Source: Flagellimonas abyssi (GTDB lineage: Bacteria > Bacteroidota > Bacteroidia > Flavobacteriales > Flavobacteriaceae). Taken from it: a DNA stretch of 64,000 nucleotides. The DNA lies in assembly GCF_019457905.1 (NCBI RefSeq), contig NZ_JAHZSV010000029.1:1-64000 (forward strand), in the 5' to 3' direction. A program made the position numbers and the translations under genes. Below, one piece after another: positions 26,083-35,207 of the stretch (position 1 is its first letter; every line of letters starts with the position of its first letter). A model generated the notes under the pieces. It made no database searches. It was not told where the DNA came from and saw only the letters and a list, made by a program, of their open reading frames with translations.

Positions 26083-26664
26083 ATGAAATCAACCATTAAA
26101 CTCAGTACCCTGGGGCTGATCTTGCTGCTTACGCTCAATGGCGGTTGCAAGGATAGGGCCCAAAACGAAACAACCGCTGCCGAATCGAATACATCCGATG
26201 CGGTCATTGAGAGCAACAAGGGGCAGGCCTTTATCGAGGATGATGCTTCCACACCCAATGTACTCCAGATTGCCATCGGGTCACCCGACCATAGTACTTT
26301 GGTGGCTGCAGTACAAGCAGCGGAATTGGAGAACGCCCTGGTCAATGCAGGACCCCTTATGGTGTTCGCCCCCACCAATGCCGCCTTCGATGCATTACCC
26401 GCAGGTACCGTTGAAGATCTTTTAAAACCGGAGAACAAGGAAGCCCTGGCCAACATCCTCAAGTACCATGTAACCCCGGGCAATTATTCCAAGGACTTTT
26501 TGAAAAAGTTCAAGAAGTTGGGGCAGGCCAACAATCAAGATGTTCCAGTAGAAGTCAAGGGTGATGATGTCTTTATCGGAGGTGCCAAGATCATTGCCAG
26601 TGTACCAGCGGGCAATGGAATCGTCCATATCGTGGACAAGGTCATCCTACCCCCTGCCCAGTAA
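26083..26664 (+). CDS. Fasciclin (FAS1) domain lipoprotein
   Basis: The 193-residue protein has a lipobox around NGGC (Cys22) and one FAS1 domain with the H1 region VFAPTNAAFDALP and the later YHVTPGNYSKDF and NGIVHIVDKVI elements. FAS1 proteins mediate adhesion or protein contact. It lies 5 bases after the cytochrome and 39 bases before nosZ. Its role in N2O reduction is unknown; it may tether or scaffold the periplasmic complex. Confidence 0.9.
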   Translation: MKSTIKLSTLGLILLLTLNGGCKDRAQNETTAAESNTSDAVIESNKGQAFIEDDASTPNVLQIAIGSPDHSTLVAAVQAAELENALVNAGPLMVFAPTNAAFDALPAGTVEDLLKPENKEALANILKYHVTPGNYSKDFLKKFKKLGQANNQDVPVEVKGDDVFIGGAKIIASVPAGNGIVHIVDKVILPPAQ

Positions 26665-26703
26665 AAATCGTAAAACCTGTAAAAACGAATAAATCCTAAT
26701 ACA

Positions 26704-28656
26704 ATGAAAATTTATAACCATTTAATTTTGACCTTAGGAGTGGCCCTGATGCTGTTTTCCTGTGGTCAACAGAACCAAAGCTCCAACGGGGCCCTGTCGT
26801 CCAGTGCCGCTGAAAAAGTGTATGTTGCCCCTGGTGAGCAAGATGAATATTACGCCTTCCTTTCAGGGGGCTACAGCGGTAACCTAACCGTTTACGGATT
26901 GCCCTCGGGAAGGATGTTCAAGGAGATTCCTGTATTCTCCCAGTTCCCAACATCGGGATATGGGTATTCCGAAGAAACCGTGCCGATGTTGAACACCTCC
27001 CATGGATTTGTACCTTGGGACGATGCGCACCACCCTGACATTTCACAGACCAATGGCGAGTTGGATGGACGATGGATTTTTATCAATGGAAACAATACGC
27101 CTCGTATCGCTAGGGTTGACCTCAGCACTTTTGAGACCGCGGAGATCATCGAGGTCCCCAACAGTGCCGGGAACCACAGTTCTTCCTTCATCACGGAGAA
27201 CACCGAATATGTTGTGGCCGGTACCCGATTTTCTGTTCCCGTACCCCAACGTGATATGCCCATAAATGAATATAAGGGAAACTTTAAGGGTGCCCTGACC
27301 TTTATCAGTGTCGATCCCGAACACGGTCACATGGCCATCAAGTTTCAACTCTTGATGCCAGGTTTCAATTACGACCTCTCCCATCCCGGCCGTGGAAAGT
27401 CCCATGGTTGGTTCTTCTTTACCACCTATAATACGGAAGAGGCCAATTCCCTTTTGGAGGTGAACGCTTCCCAAAACGACAAGGATTTTATTGCTGCCAT
27501 CAACTGGAAGAAAATTGAGGAATATGTGAACAACGGTGGCGGCACCAAAATGCCTGCCAATTATGCACACAATGTATATGATGAACACTCCCATACCGGG
27601 ACATCCACCATGCGCAATGAGGTATTGACCATTGATCCAACAAAGGTACCAGGAGCGGTTTATTTTCTTCCCACTCCAAAATCCCCCCATGGATGTGACG
27701 TAGATCCAACAGGACAATATATCATTGGCAATGGTAAACTCTCCGCTGATTTGACCGTACACTCCTTTGATAAAATGATTGCGGCCATAGAAGGCCAGAA
27801 ATTTGATGGGGAGGCCTATGGTATCCCAATCCTGAAATTTGAGGATGTATTGGCAGGACAGGTAAAAAGTGGTGGCCTTGGCCCACTGCATACCGAGTTT
27901 GATGGCAAGGGCAATGCCTATACCACATTCTTTATCTCATCCGAGGTAGTAAAATGGAAATTGGGCACTTGGGAGGTAATCGACAGAAAACCCACCTATT
28001 ATTCCGTGGGCCACCTAATGATCCCAGGGGGTAATTCCAGAAAGCCTTTTGGAAAATATGTAGTGGCCATGAACAAGATCACCAAGGACCGGTATTTGCC
28101 TACCGGTCCTGAAATGGAACACTCCGCTCAATTGTATGACATCTCCGGGGATAAAATGGAATTGCTCTATGACTTCCCGACCCATGGTGAGCCCCACTAT
28201 GCCGCCGGATGTCCCGCTGAATTGTTGACCTCGAATTCCAAGAAAATCTACCGCTTGGATGAAAACAGGCACCCTTATGCGGTGACCACGGCCGATGGAT
28301 CCAAAGTGGTCCGTGACGGAAACGAGGTCCATGTGTACATGTCCACCATCCGAAGCCATTTTACCCCTGACAACATCGAGGGCATCAAGATCGGTGACAA
28401 AGTATATTTCCATATCACCAACCACGAACAGGACTTTGATGTGCCCCATGGTTTTGCCATCCTGGGCCAAAACTCATCCGAACTCCTCGTGATGCCAGGA
28501 CAGACCAAGACCTCTGTTTGGGAACCCAAGGAGGTTGGGGTATGGCCTTTCTACTGTACCGATTTCTGTTCTGCCCTGCACCAAGAGATGCAAGGGTATG
28601 TCAGGGTCTCCCCTGCGAATTCCAATACGGAGCTCAAATGGTCCCTCGGTGAATAA
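26704..28656 (+). CDS. nosZ: Nitrous-oxide reductase, clade II
   Basis: The 650-residue copper enzyme reduces N2O to N2 in the periplasm. A seven-bladed propeller carries the CuZ histidines (for example DDAHHPD), and a C-terminal cupredoxin domain holds the CuA site CTDFCSALHQEM (Cys618, Cys622, His626, Met629). The signal peptide is Sec-type, without the twin arginine of clade I, and ends in LFSC (Cys20), suggesting a lipoprotein. The flanking nosL, nosD, nosF and nosY genes confirm the system. Confidence 0.97.
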   Translation: MKIYNHLILTLGVALMLFSCGQQNQSSNGALSSSAAEKVYVAPGEQDEYYAFLSGGYSGNLTVYGLPSGRMFKEIPVFSQFPTSGYGYSEETVPMLNTSHGFVPWDDAHHPDISQTNGELDGRWIFINGNNTPRIARVDLSTFETAEIIEVPNSAGNHSSSFITENTEYVVAGTRFSVPVPQRDMPINEYKGNFKGALTFISVDPEHGHMAIKFQLLMPGFNYDLSHPGRGKSHGWFFFTTYNTEEANSLLEVNASQNDKDFIAAINWKKIEEYVNNGGGTKMPANYAHNVYDEHSHTGTSTMRNEVLTIDPTKVPGAVYFLPTPKSPHGCDVDPTGQYIIGNGKLSADLTVHSFDKMIAAIEGQKFDGEAYGIPILKFEDVLAGQVKSGGLGPLHTEFDGKGNAYTTFFISSEVVKWKLGTWEVIDRKPTYYSVGHLMIPGGNSRKPFGKYVVAMNKITKDRYLPTGPEMEHSAQLYDISGDKMELLYDFPTHGEPHYAAGCPAELLTSNSKKIYRLDENRHPYAVTTADGSKVVRDGNEVHVYMSTIRSHFTPDNIEGIKIGDKVYFHITNHEQDFDVPHGFAILGQNSSELLVMPGQTKTSVWEPKEVGVWPFYCTDFCSALHQEMQGYVRVSPANSNTELKWSLGE

Positions 28657-28680
28657 TTTGATGTATTGTCTTCATTGAAC

Positions 28681-28712
28681 AAAGCGGGCTGTGTCGATGA
28701 CCTGCCCGCTTT
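28681..28712 (+). terminator. Hairpin between nosZ and the downstream nos genes
   Basis: AAAGCGGGC and GCCCGCTTT form a perfect 9-bp stem with a 14-base loop, 24 bases after the nosZ stop, without a long T-run. It probably ends part of the transcripts or stabilises the nosZ message, giving more NosZ than maturation proteins. Confidence 0.7.
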
Positions 28713-28787
28713 AATCCCTAATTTCAGTATATCGACATCAATCCACCAAAAATCATATTCAATTTGGAACCTCTAAATCAAAGAAAA

Positions 28788-29402
28788 ATGAAAAAGGCTG
28801 GTATTTTAATGATCCTTGGCCCGCTCTTCCTATTGGGATTGTATGTCTTCCCCCTTTGGAACATTATGTTGGGTGCCCCCCAATATCCCGATCCGTTGGG
28901 ATTGAACATCCACATCAATGGTCTACGGGGCGTGAGCGAATTTGATATACAGAACATCGATGGCCTGAACCACTATATCGGTATGCACACCTTGCCCAAG
29001 GCTGAGGAAATGTGGGAATTTGGCACTTTTCCCATGGTCATAGGAATCATGGTAGGTATTGGAGTATTGATCGGTGTTTTGGGATATCTGGGCAAAGTAA
29101 ACTATAAATGGTTCCTCGGGTGGTTCCTATTGATGTCCATATTGGGAATATTGGGCATGTACGATTTCAATGAGTGGCTGGTGGACTATGGTACCAACTT
29201 GGATCCCAATGCCATCATGAAATTGACCAATCCCGATGGAAGTCCGATGACCTACAAGCCCCCCCTATTAGGCCATGTAAAAATGCTCAATTTTGACGTC
29301 ACCTCTTTGCCATCCACAGGTGCCTGGCTCATGTTCATGGGTATGATGCTCACCTTGGTGGCTGCATTCATGGGCTGGAAAAGCACAAAAAACCAAAATT
29401 GA
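28788..29402 (+). CDS. Nos-cluster membrane protein (position of NosB)
   Basis: The 204-residue protein (ATG at 28788, an upstream TTG rejected) has four TM helices: one at the N-terminus, two around residues 85-125 and one at the C-terminus. Extracytoplasmic loops include NHYIGMHTLPKAEEMWEFG and a second conserved-looking segment with GHVKMLNFD. It sits directly after nosZ, the place of the unexplained membrane protein NosB in clade II clusters. Met and His in the loops make a metal or quinol-linked role possible. Confidence 0.75.
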   Translation: MKKAGILMILGPLFLLGLYVFPLWNIMLGAPQYPDPLGLNIHINGLRGVSEFDIQNIDGLNHYIGMHTLPKAEEMWEFGTFPMVIGIMVGIGVLIGVLGYLGKVNYKWFLGWFLLMSILGILGMYDFNEWLVDYGTNLDPNAIMKLTNPDGSPMTYKPPLLGHVKMLNFDVTSLPSTGAWLMFMGMMLTLVAAFMGWKSTKNQN

Positions 29403-29409
29403 CGATCCA

Positions 29410-29850
29410 ATGAAAAAACTATTTTTCTCTTTATTTTTGGTCGGGGTCCTGTCCTTGGGCTGCCAAGTCCGTCCAAAGCCCATTGATTACGGGCATGTCG
29501 GCTGCCACTATTGTAGTATGACCATTGTTGACCAACAACATGCCGCCCAATTGGTGACCAAAAAGGGCAAGGTCTTCAACTTTGATGCCGTTGAATGCAT
29601 GATGAACCAGTTGAAAGATGAGGACGGAACCGCCATGGCCCTATTTCTGGTAAATGATTTTGATCGACCGGGAGAACTGACCGATGCCACCAAGGCCACC
29701 TATTTGATCAGTGAGAACATTCCAAGTCCCATGGGGGCATTTTTAAGTGCCTTTTCAGAAGAAGCCGCCGCCCTACATATAAAGGACGTCAATGGAGGGG
29801 AACTCTTGACTTGGAACGCACTGAAACAACAATTTAAATTGGACTTCTAA
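29410..29850 (+). CDS. nosL: NosL copper chaperone lipoprotein
   Basis: The 146-residue protein has a lipobox (LSLGC, Cys18) and the NosL signature GCHYCSM (Cys32, Cys35, Met37) followed by FDAVECMM. NosL binds Cu(I) and hands it to the NosDFY complex for CuZ assembly in NosZ. It starts 7 bases after the membrane gene. Confidence 0.94.
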   Translation: MKKLFFSLFLVGVLSLGCQVRPKPIDYGHVGCHYCSMTIVDQQHAAQLVTKKGKVFNFDAVECMMNQLKDEDGTAMALFLVNDFDRPGELTDATKATYLISENIPSPMGAFLSAFSEEAAALHIKDVNGGELLTWNALKQQFKLDF

Positions 29851-29860
29851 CCTTTGAACC

Positions 29861-30160
29861 ATGTATGCCATAGCCATCGACAATACCATTGCCCAGCAAC
29901 CATTCGACGGTCTACAGATCGAACATCTGGTCAAAACACCTTCATTGGAAATTTTGAGCATCAGTTTGGCCAGGGATGCCGTCTTTCCAAAGCATATATC
30001 TCCCAAAGATGTCCATTTGGTCGTTTTGGAGGGCTCTATCGATTTTTATATCGAGAACCAAATCGTTACTTTAACGGTACAACAACATTTTGGCTTTTCC
30101 AAAGGGGTAGAACACTGGGTGAAGGCCAATACAGATGCTAAATTCTTGATAATCCGGTAG
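29861..30160 (+). CDS. Small cupin-like protein of the nos cluster
   Basis: The 99-residue single-domain beta-barrel has a cupin pattern (KHISPKDVHLVVLEGSIDFYI and HFGFSKGVEHWV). His residues are present at some of the usual metal positions. It lies between nosL and a CopD-like gene and shares one base with the latter if that starts at GTG. Function unknown; metal binding is inferred. Confidence 0.75.
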   Translation: MYAIAIDNTIAQQPFDGLQIEHLVKTPSLEILSISLARDAVFPKHISPKDVHLVVLEGSIDFYIENQIVTLTVQQHFGFSKGVEHWVKANTDAKFLIIR

Positions 30161-30165
30161 TGGAT

Positions 30166-30600
30166 ATGGTACCCAAGGCAATAATCTTCATTCATTTGTT
30201 GGCTGCCACGATATGGACAGGGGGACATTTGATCCTTGCCCTTGGCATTTTGCCCAGGGCACTGAAAAAGAATGATTTTTCCATTATCGCCCAATTTGAG
30301 GAGCGGTATGAGAAAATAGGCATCCCTTCCCTATTGATCTTGGTGGTTACCGGTATCTATATGGCCACAGTGTACGCCCCATCCTTTTTCGATTGGGATT
30401 TAGGGGACCATTATACCCGACATATTGCCTTAAAATTGATGTTGTTGCTGATTACGATAGGATTGGCCATCCATGCCCGGTTCTTCTTGATACCTAAAGA
30501 GAAATTACAGCCTTTGGCATGGCATATCATCGGGGTCACCATCACTGCTGTCCTATTTGTTTTGGTCGGGTTCAGTGCACGAAGTGGAGGAATTTTATGA
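30166..30600 (+). CDS. CopD-like four-TM membrane protein
   Basis: The protein of about 144 residues has four TM helices with histidines inside or beside them (FIHLLAATIWTGGHLILAL, HYTRHIALKLML, HARFF). This resembles the CopD/DUF2269-type membrane family linked to copper or heme. The ATG at 30166 is used; a GTG two codons earlier would overlap the cupin stop. It ends in an ATGA overlap with nosD. A copper-import or electron-transfer role is plausible. Confidence 0.75.
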   Translation: MVPKAIIFIHLLAATIWTGGHLILALGILPRALKKNDFSIIAQFEERYEKIGIPSLLILVVTGIYMATVYAPSFFDWDLGDHYTRHIALKLMLLLITIGLAIHARFFLIPKEKLQPLAWHIIGVTITAVLFVLVGFSARSGGIL

Positions 30601-31847
30601 GAACGGACACACAACATAACGCCTATATGCTAGTATGCATCCTGCTGGTGCTCACCCAAACCGTCATGGCCAAGACCTGGACCGTTTGCACTTCTTGTGA
30701 GCACAGCTCGATCAAGGGGACCATCGAACGTGCCGAAGCCCATGACACCCTATTGGTACAAAAGGGCACATACCGGGAATATGAGATCCTGGTGGATAAA
30801 CCTTTATATATCAAGGGTATTGGATACCCCATTGTCGATGGGGAGAAAAAAGGGGAGATTTTTCAGGTTCGATCGGACCACGTGACCTTGGATGGTCTTT
30901 TCATTATCAATGTCGGGGTCAGCTACACCAAGGACAATGCTGCCATTCGGGTGATACAGAGCAAGGATTTCCTCATCCAGAATATGGTCCTGGAACAGTT
31001 GTTCTTCGGTATCTATCTGGAAAAGTCCTCCCATGGCAAAGTGTACCACAATAGGATTATCGGGGAGGCCGTGGATGAATACAATTCGGGCAATGGCATA
31101 CAACTTTGGTATTCATCGGATATAGAAGTACGTAAAAACCATGTCCAGGGAACGCGGGACGGCATTTATCTGGAGTTTTCCGATCAGATTACCATTACAG
31201 GAAACACCAGTATGGACAATCTTCGATACGGGCTCCATTTTATGTTTTCCAACCATGATGTCTACACCCATAATACCTTTGAGAACAATGGTGCTGGGGT
31301 AGCGGTGATGTTCTCCAAGTTCATCACCATGAAAAACAATACTTTTCGAAAGAACTGGGGCACCGCGGCCTATGGCATGCTGTTGAAAGAGATCAATGAT
31401 GCGGAAATCAGCAACAACACCTTTGAGGAAAACACCATTGGCATCAATATCGAGGGATCGAACCGGATAGACTATACCGATAATGACTTTATAGGCAACG
31501 GTTGGGCCATTCGGGTGATAGGAGCCTGTTATACCAACACATTCAAAGGGAATAATTTCTTGTACAATTCCTTTGACATCTCTTATAACAGTAAACTTAA
31601 CGACAACATTTTCGAAAGTAATTATTGGAGCAGTTATACCGGCTACGATCTGGATAGGAATGGCATTGGCGATGTGCCCTATCGTCCTGTCAAACTGTTT
31701 TCCTATGTGGTGAACCGTACCCCGGAGACGATTGTCCTTTTACGGAGCCTGTTCATGGATATCATCGATTTCTCCGAAAGGGTCTCTCCTGTATTCACTC
31801 CGGACAATCTGCAAGATGCCCAACCTCTAATGAAGATACGACCATGA
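30597..31847 (+). CDS. nosD: NosD, periplasmic maturation protein
   Basis: The 416-residue protein has a signal peptide (about 25 residues) and right-handed parallel beta-helix repeats rich in N-x-F and G-I-x-L turns (NTFEENTIGINIEGS), the carbohydrate-binding/sugar-hydrolysis fold of NosD. With NosF and NosY it transfers copper from NosL to apo-NosZ. It overlaps both neighbours by four bases. The N-terminal CTSCEH motif of the mature protein has two cysteines. Confidence 0.94.
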   Translation: MRTDTQHNAYMLVCILLVLTQTVMAKTWTVCTSCEHSSIKGTIERAEAHDTLLVQKGTYREYEILVDKPLYIKGIGYPIVDGEKKGEIFQVRSDHVTLDGLFIINVGVSYTKDNAAIRVIQSKDFLIQNMVLEQLFFGIYLEKSSHGKVYHNRIIGEAVDEYNSGNGIQLWYSSDIEVRKNHVQGTRDGIYLEFSDQITITGNTSMDNLRYGLHFMFSNHDVYTHNTFENNGAGVAVMFSKFITMKNNTFRKNWGTAAYGMLLKEINDAEISNNTFEENTIGINIEGSNRIDYTDNDFIGNGWAIRVIGACYTNTFKGNNFLYNSFDISYNSKLNDNIFESNYWSSYTGYDLDRNGIGDVPYRPVKLFSYVVNRTPETIVLLRSLFMDIIDFSERVSPVFTPDNLQDAQPLMKIRP

Positions 31848-32566
31848 CCATAGAAATAAACAATTTATACAAAAAATTTGGCAAGAACCAAGTGTTAAAA
31901 GGTGTGGATCTGAACATTGGCAAAGGTCATATTTATGCAGTGTTGGGACCTAATGGTTCTGGCAAGACCACCTTGATCAAAAGTATCTTGGGGATGGTCA
32001 TTCCTGACAAAGGGGACATCTCCATTCTGGAAAAGTCCATAAAAAAAGATTGGAGGTATCGCAAGCAGATCAATTATCTTCCACAGATTGCCAACTTTCC
32101 GCCAAATATCAAGGTCAAAGAACTGCTTCATATGATCAAAGACCTGAGGAACAGTCCCAGCGAAGAAGAAACACTGATTGCTTTATTCGGTCTGGAACCC
32201 TTTCTAAGCAAAAAACTATCCACCCTATCGGGAGGTACCAAACAAAAGGTGAACATTGTCCTGACCTTTATGTTCGACAGTCCCTTGATCATCCTCGATG
32301 AACCTACCACGGGCCTCGATCCAAAGGCCTTGATATGCTTAAAAGGATTGATACTAAATGAAAAAGCAAAAGGAAAGACCATTCTGATCACTTCCCATAT
32401 CATGCAATTTGTAGAGGAAATGGCCGATGAGGTCTTGTATCTTCTTGAGGGGGAGATTTATTTTAAAGGAACCATCGGGCAATTGATGGAACAGACCGGG
32501 CAACATGATTTTGAACATGCCATCGCGGCCCTAACAACCACAGAAAGCCATGCTGAAAATTCTTAA
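31844..32566 (+). CDS. nosF: NosF, ABC ATPase for NosZ maturation
   Basis: The 240-residue ATPase has Walker A GPNGSGKTT, signature LSGGTKQK, Walker B LIILDEPTTGLDP and switch His in LITSHIM. It powers the NosDFY machine at the cytoplasmic face. It overlaps nosD by 4 bases and nosY by 17 bases. Confidence 0.95.
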   Translation: MTIEINNLYKKFGKNQVLKGVDLNIGKGHIYAVLGPNGSGKTTLIKSILGMVIPDKGDISILEKSIKKDWRYRKQINYLPQIANFPPNIKVKELLHMIKDLRNSPSEEETLIALFGLEPFLSKKLSTLSGGTKQKVNIVLTFMFDSPLIILDEPTTGLDPKALICLKGLILNEKAKGKTILITSHIMQFVEEMADEVLYLLEGEIYFKGTIGQLMEQTGQHDFEHAIAALTTTESHAENS

Positions 32567-33332
32567 ATATAGTTTTTATGACCTTATCCGTAGCCGTTGG
32601 AGTTACGTTTATTTTTTGTTCTACCTCACTTTGGGTTTCGTGCTGTTGTTCCTGAACAATGATGTCTCCAAGGCCGTGATCACCCTGATGAACGTGATCA
32701 TTGTCCTTATTCCCTTGATAGGGACCATTTTCGGGGTGATGTACTACTACAATTCCCGGGAGTTCACGGAACTCCTCTTGGCGCAACCCATTAAACGCAG
32801 TTCCATTTTTATGGGACAATATTTTGGTGTTGCCGGTTCATTGACCTTGAGCCTGGTTCTAGGCTTGGGCATTCCCTTTGTCCTATATGGCCTTTTGCGG
32901 AGCAATGCCATCTTTGATTTCTCCCTCCTATTGGTAACAGGTGCATTTTTGACCTTTATTTTTGTGGGGCTGTCCTTCGTCATTGCCATATCCAATGAAA
33001 ACAAGATCAAGGGATTCGGGTACGCCGTACTGTTATGGCTCTTTTTGGCCGTGGTGTATGATGGGCTGTTCCTGATGTCACTCATCGTGTTCGAGGAATA
33101 TCCCTTGGACACCTTTTCCTTGGTGGCGACCATGCTCAACCCCATTGACCTTTCGAGGATCTTGATCCTCCTCAAATTGGATATTTCAGCCCTATTGGGG
33201 TATACCGGGGCCATATTTAAAAAGTTCTTTGGTACCGACCTCGGCTTTCTGGTCTCCATGGCCGTTCTATTTTTATGGACAGTTTTACCCATTTTAGGAC
33301 TGCGCCATAAGGCCAAAAGAAAGGATTTTTAA
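32550..33332 (+). CDS. nosY: NosY, ABC permease for NosZ maturation
   Basis: The 260-residue integral membrane protein has six TM helices and the ABC-2-like segment MYYYNSREFTELLLAQP that docks to NosF. Together they undergo the ATP-driven changes by which NosD releases copper to NosZ. The last gene of the core nos set; a 32-base gap follows. Confidence 0.95.
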   Translation: MLKILKYSFYDLIRSRWSYVYFLFYLTLGFVLLFLNNDVSKAVITLMNVIIVLIPLIGTIFGVMYYYNSREFTELLLAQPIKRSSIFMGQYFGVAGSLTLSLVLGLGIPFVLYGLLRSNAIFDFSLLLVTGAFLTFIFVGLSFVIAISNENKIKGFGYAVLLWLFLAVVYDGLFLMSLIVFEEYPLDTFSLVATMLNPIDLSRILILLKLDISALLGYTGAIFKKFFGTDLGFLVSMAVLFLWTVLPILGLRHKAKRKDF

Positions 33333-33364
33333 GACTTATCCCAGGTTTTTATAAATTATAAGGC

Positions 33365-34567
33365 GTGAAGGACAGTATACATCAACGGCATATTCGGGTG
33401 GCAATTTCTTATTTCGCCATGGCCGCCCTGTTGGGAGTTTTACTGCGCTTCTATCCTATTTTCTCCTTTGGTTTCAACTACAGATATATGGTCCATGCCC
33501 ATTCACACATTGCATTGCTTGGATGGGTATATGTAGCCTTGACCACACTGATCCATTACTGTTTTGTGGAAAAGGGTACCTCGGATAAAAAATATACACG
33601 TATCTTTTGGTTTACCCAGGTTTCATTGGTCGGCATGTTGCTCACCTTTCCGTTCCAAGGGTATGCGTTGTTTTCCATATTTTTTTCCACCTTGTTCCTC
33701 ATCATGTCCTATGTGTTCTTCCATTATTTTTCCAGAAACAGCGACCCAAAATTCAGGCATGGTAACAGTCTACGATGTATAAAGGCAGCACTTTGGTATA
33801 TGGTCATCTCCAGTTTGGGGCCTTGGGCACTGGGGATCATCATGGGTACTTTGGGGGCCCAATCCATTTGGTATCGGTTGGCCATCTATTTTTATCTCCA
33901 TTTTCAATACAATGGATGGATGCTCCTGGCCTTGATCGGGCTGTTTCTCTTTGCGATGGAACGGCGCGACATGGTGATACCCAAAAAAAGTTTTATGTGG
34001 TTTTTTTGGATATTGAACGCAGGGGTCGTGCTCACCTTTTTTCTATCCACATTGTGGATAGAACCATCACCCTTGTTATATGTCCTTGCAGGAATTGGAG
34101 CGATTGCACAGGGCTGTGGCCTTGTCCTATTGTGGGCCATGGCCAAAAATGACATTAAAGTACTGCCCCTTTCAAAACTACAGGCTTTGCTAATGAAGAC
34201 CGCAGTGTTTCTCGTATTTATCAAAATAGCCTTACAATTGCTGACCGCCCTACCCTATTTTGCACGGATCGCGACCATGTATCTTGACCTTACCATTGGT
34301 TATCTACATATGACTTTTCTGGGGATGATCAGTATTGGGCTTTTCTTTTTGGTGGATTATTTTGGTCTGTTCGTGATATCAAAGAAAGCATACCAATGGT
34401 ATTTTTGGGGATTCCTTGTAACTGAAATCCTTATTTTTTATAAAGGATTTGCTGCTTGGGTACAATGGCCCATCTTCAATGGCTATATGGAAATCCTTGC
34501 CTTGGTGAGTTTATCCATACTATGCGGCCTACTTTTATTGATGGACTTAAACCGAAATCGAACATAA
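33365..34567 (+). CDS. Multi-TM heme-copper-oxidase-I-like or NnrS-like membrane protein
   Basis: The 400-residue protein starts at a GTG and has about twelve TM helices with helix-borne histidines: MVHAHSHIALLGWVYVAL, YLHFQYNGWMLL and YLHMTFLGMISIG. The H-x-H-x-H-x-x-L-L-G-W pattern recalls heme-ligating helices of oxidase subunit I and of NnrS, the NO-stress protein. No partner subunit genes adjoin. It sits between nosY and an rrf2 gene, so a function in NO or copper/heme handling is inferred. Exact family uncertain. Confidence 0.65.
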   Translation: MKDSIHQRHIRVAISYFAMAALLGVLLRFYPIFSFGFNYRYMVHAHSHIALLGWVYVALTTLIHYCFVEKGTSDKKYTRIFWFTQVSLVGMLLTFPFQGYALFSIFFSTLFLIMSYVFFHYFSRNSDPKFRHGNSLRCIKAALWYMVISSLGPWALGIIMGTLGAQSIWYRLAIYFYLHFQYNGWMLLALIGLFLFAMERRDMVIPKKSFMWFFWILNAGVVLTFFLSTLWIEPSPLLYVLAGIGAIAQGCGLVLLWAMAKNDIKVLPLSKLQALLMKTAVFLVFIKIALQLLTALPYFARIATMYLDLTIGYLHMTFLGMISIGLFFLVDYFGLFVISKKAYQWYFWGFLVTEILIFYKGFAAWVQWPIFNGYMEILALVSLSILCGLLLLMDLNRNRT

Positions 34568-34646
34568 GTTTCTGAGTATGCCGCCCTACTTTGACATAAA
34601 GTGTATATTTGAGACCGATTGGCATTCCCGATGCGGAAAAATAATA

Positions 34647-34686
34647 AGGGACATTTTTGTCCGAATTATAATAAATGTTATCTTTG
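34647..34686 (+). promoter_or_regulatory. Rrf2-type operator over the -33 region plus TATCTTTG box
   Basis: AGGGACA-TTTT-TGTCCGA (34647-34664, centre 34655.5) stands 23.5 bp before the first base of the -7 box TATCTTTG (34679-34686). The palindrome therefore covers the -33 element, a repressor position. The 48163 promoter has exactly the same spacing. It serves the rrf2 gene at 34705, implying autorepression. Confidence 0.78.
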
Positions 34687-34704
34687 TAACGAATAAATTT
34701 AGCA

Positions 34705-35142
34705 ATGATGTTTTCAAAAGCCTGTGAGTATGGTATTCGCGCTGCGGTCTATGTTGCGCTGCAATCCTTGGATGGAAGACGTGTCAGTGTCAATGAAATT
34801 GCTGAAGAAATTGATTCCCCGATTGCTTTCACGGCCAAAATCCTGCAACAGCTCTCGAGGAGCAAGGTCATCCATTCTGTCAAGGGGCCCACAGGTGGCT
34901 TTGAGTTGGACCGAACCGAGATGGATACCGTAAAATTAAGTATGATCGTCCATGCCATCGATGGGGATGATATCTATGTTGGCTGTGGCCTTGGACTCAA
35001 GGAGTGCAACGCAAACCAGCCATGTCCTCTCCACGACAAGTTTGTCGATATCAGGACCGATCTAAAGAATATGTTGGAAAATACCAGTTTGTACGAACTG
35101 GCAACGGGACTGGAAGTTGGACTGACCTATTTGAAGCGTTAA
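34705..35142 (+). CDS. Rrf2-family Fe-S regulator (upstream of ric)
   Basis: The 145-residue protein has the winged helix (LSRSKVIHSVKGPTGGFELD) and the cysteine set GCGLGLKECNANQPC, the Fe-S signature shared by NsrR and IscR. Its own operator overlaps the promoter and the ric operator follows 18 bases after its stop. NO-responsive repression of ric and itself is the simplest model. Paralogues lie at 25018 and 44735. Confidence 0.92.
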   Translation: MMFSKACEYGIRAAVYVALQSLDGRRVSVNEIAEEIDSPIAFTAKILQQLSRSKVIHSVKGPTGGFELDRTEMDTVKLSMIVHAIDGDDIYVGCGLGLKECNANQPCPLHDKFVDIRTDLKNMLENTSLYELATGLEVGLTYLKR

Positions 35143-35159
35143 AAAAATTTAAACCAATA

Positions 35160-35177
35160 AAGGACATTTTTGTCCTA
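35160..35177 (+). promoter_or_regulatory. Rrf2-type operator before ric
   Basis: AAGGACA-TTTT-TGTCCTA is a near-perfect inverted repeat between rrf2 and ric, 31 bases before the ric ATG at 35208. A weak -7 candidate (TAACATTT at 35188) follows. Confidence 0.72.
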
Positions 35178-35207
35178 TTTATTAAAATAACATTTAATTC
35201 TAATATC

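Noticed and set aside
27043..27891. 282-codon open frame antisense to nosZ
   Set aside because: Shadow of a highly conserved gene; glycine/histidine-rich translation without structure.
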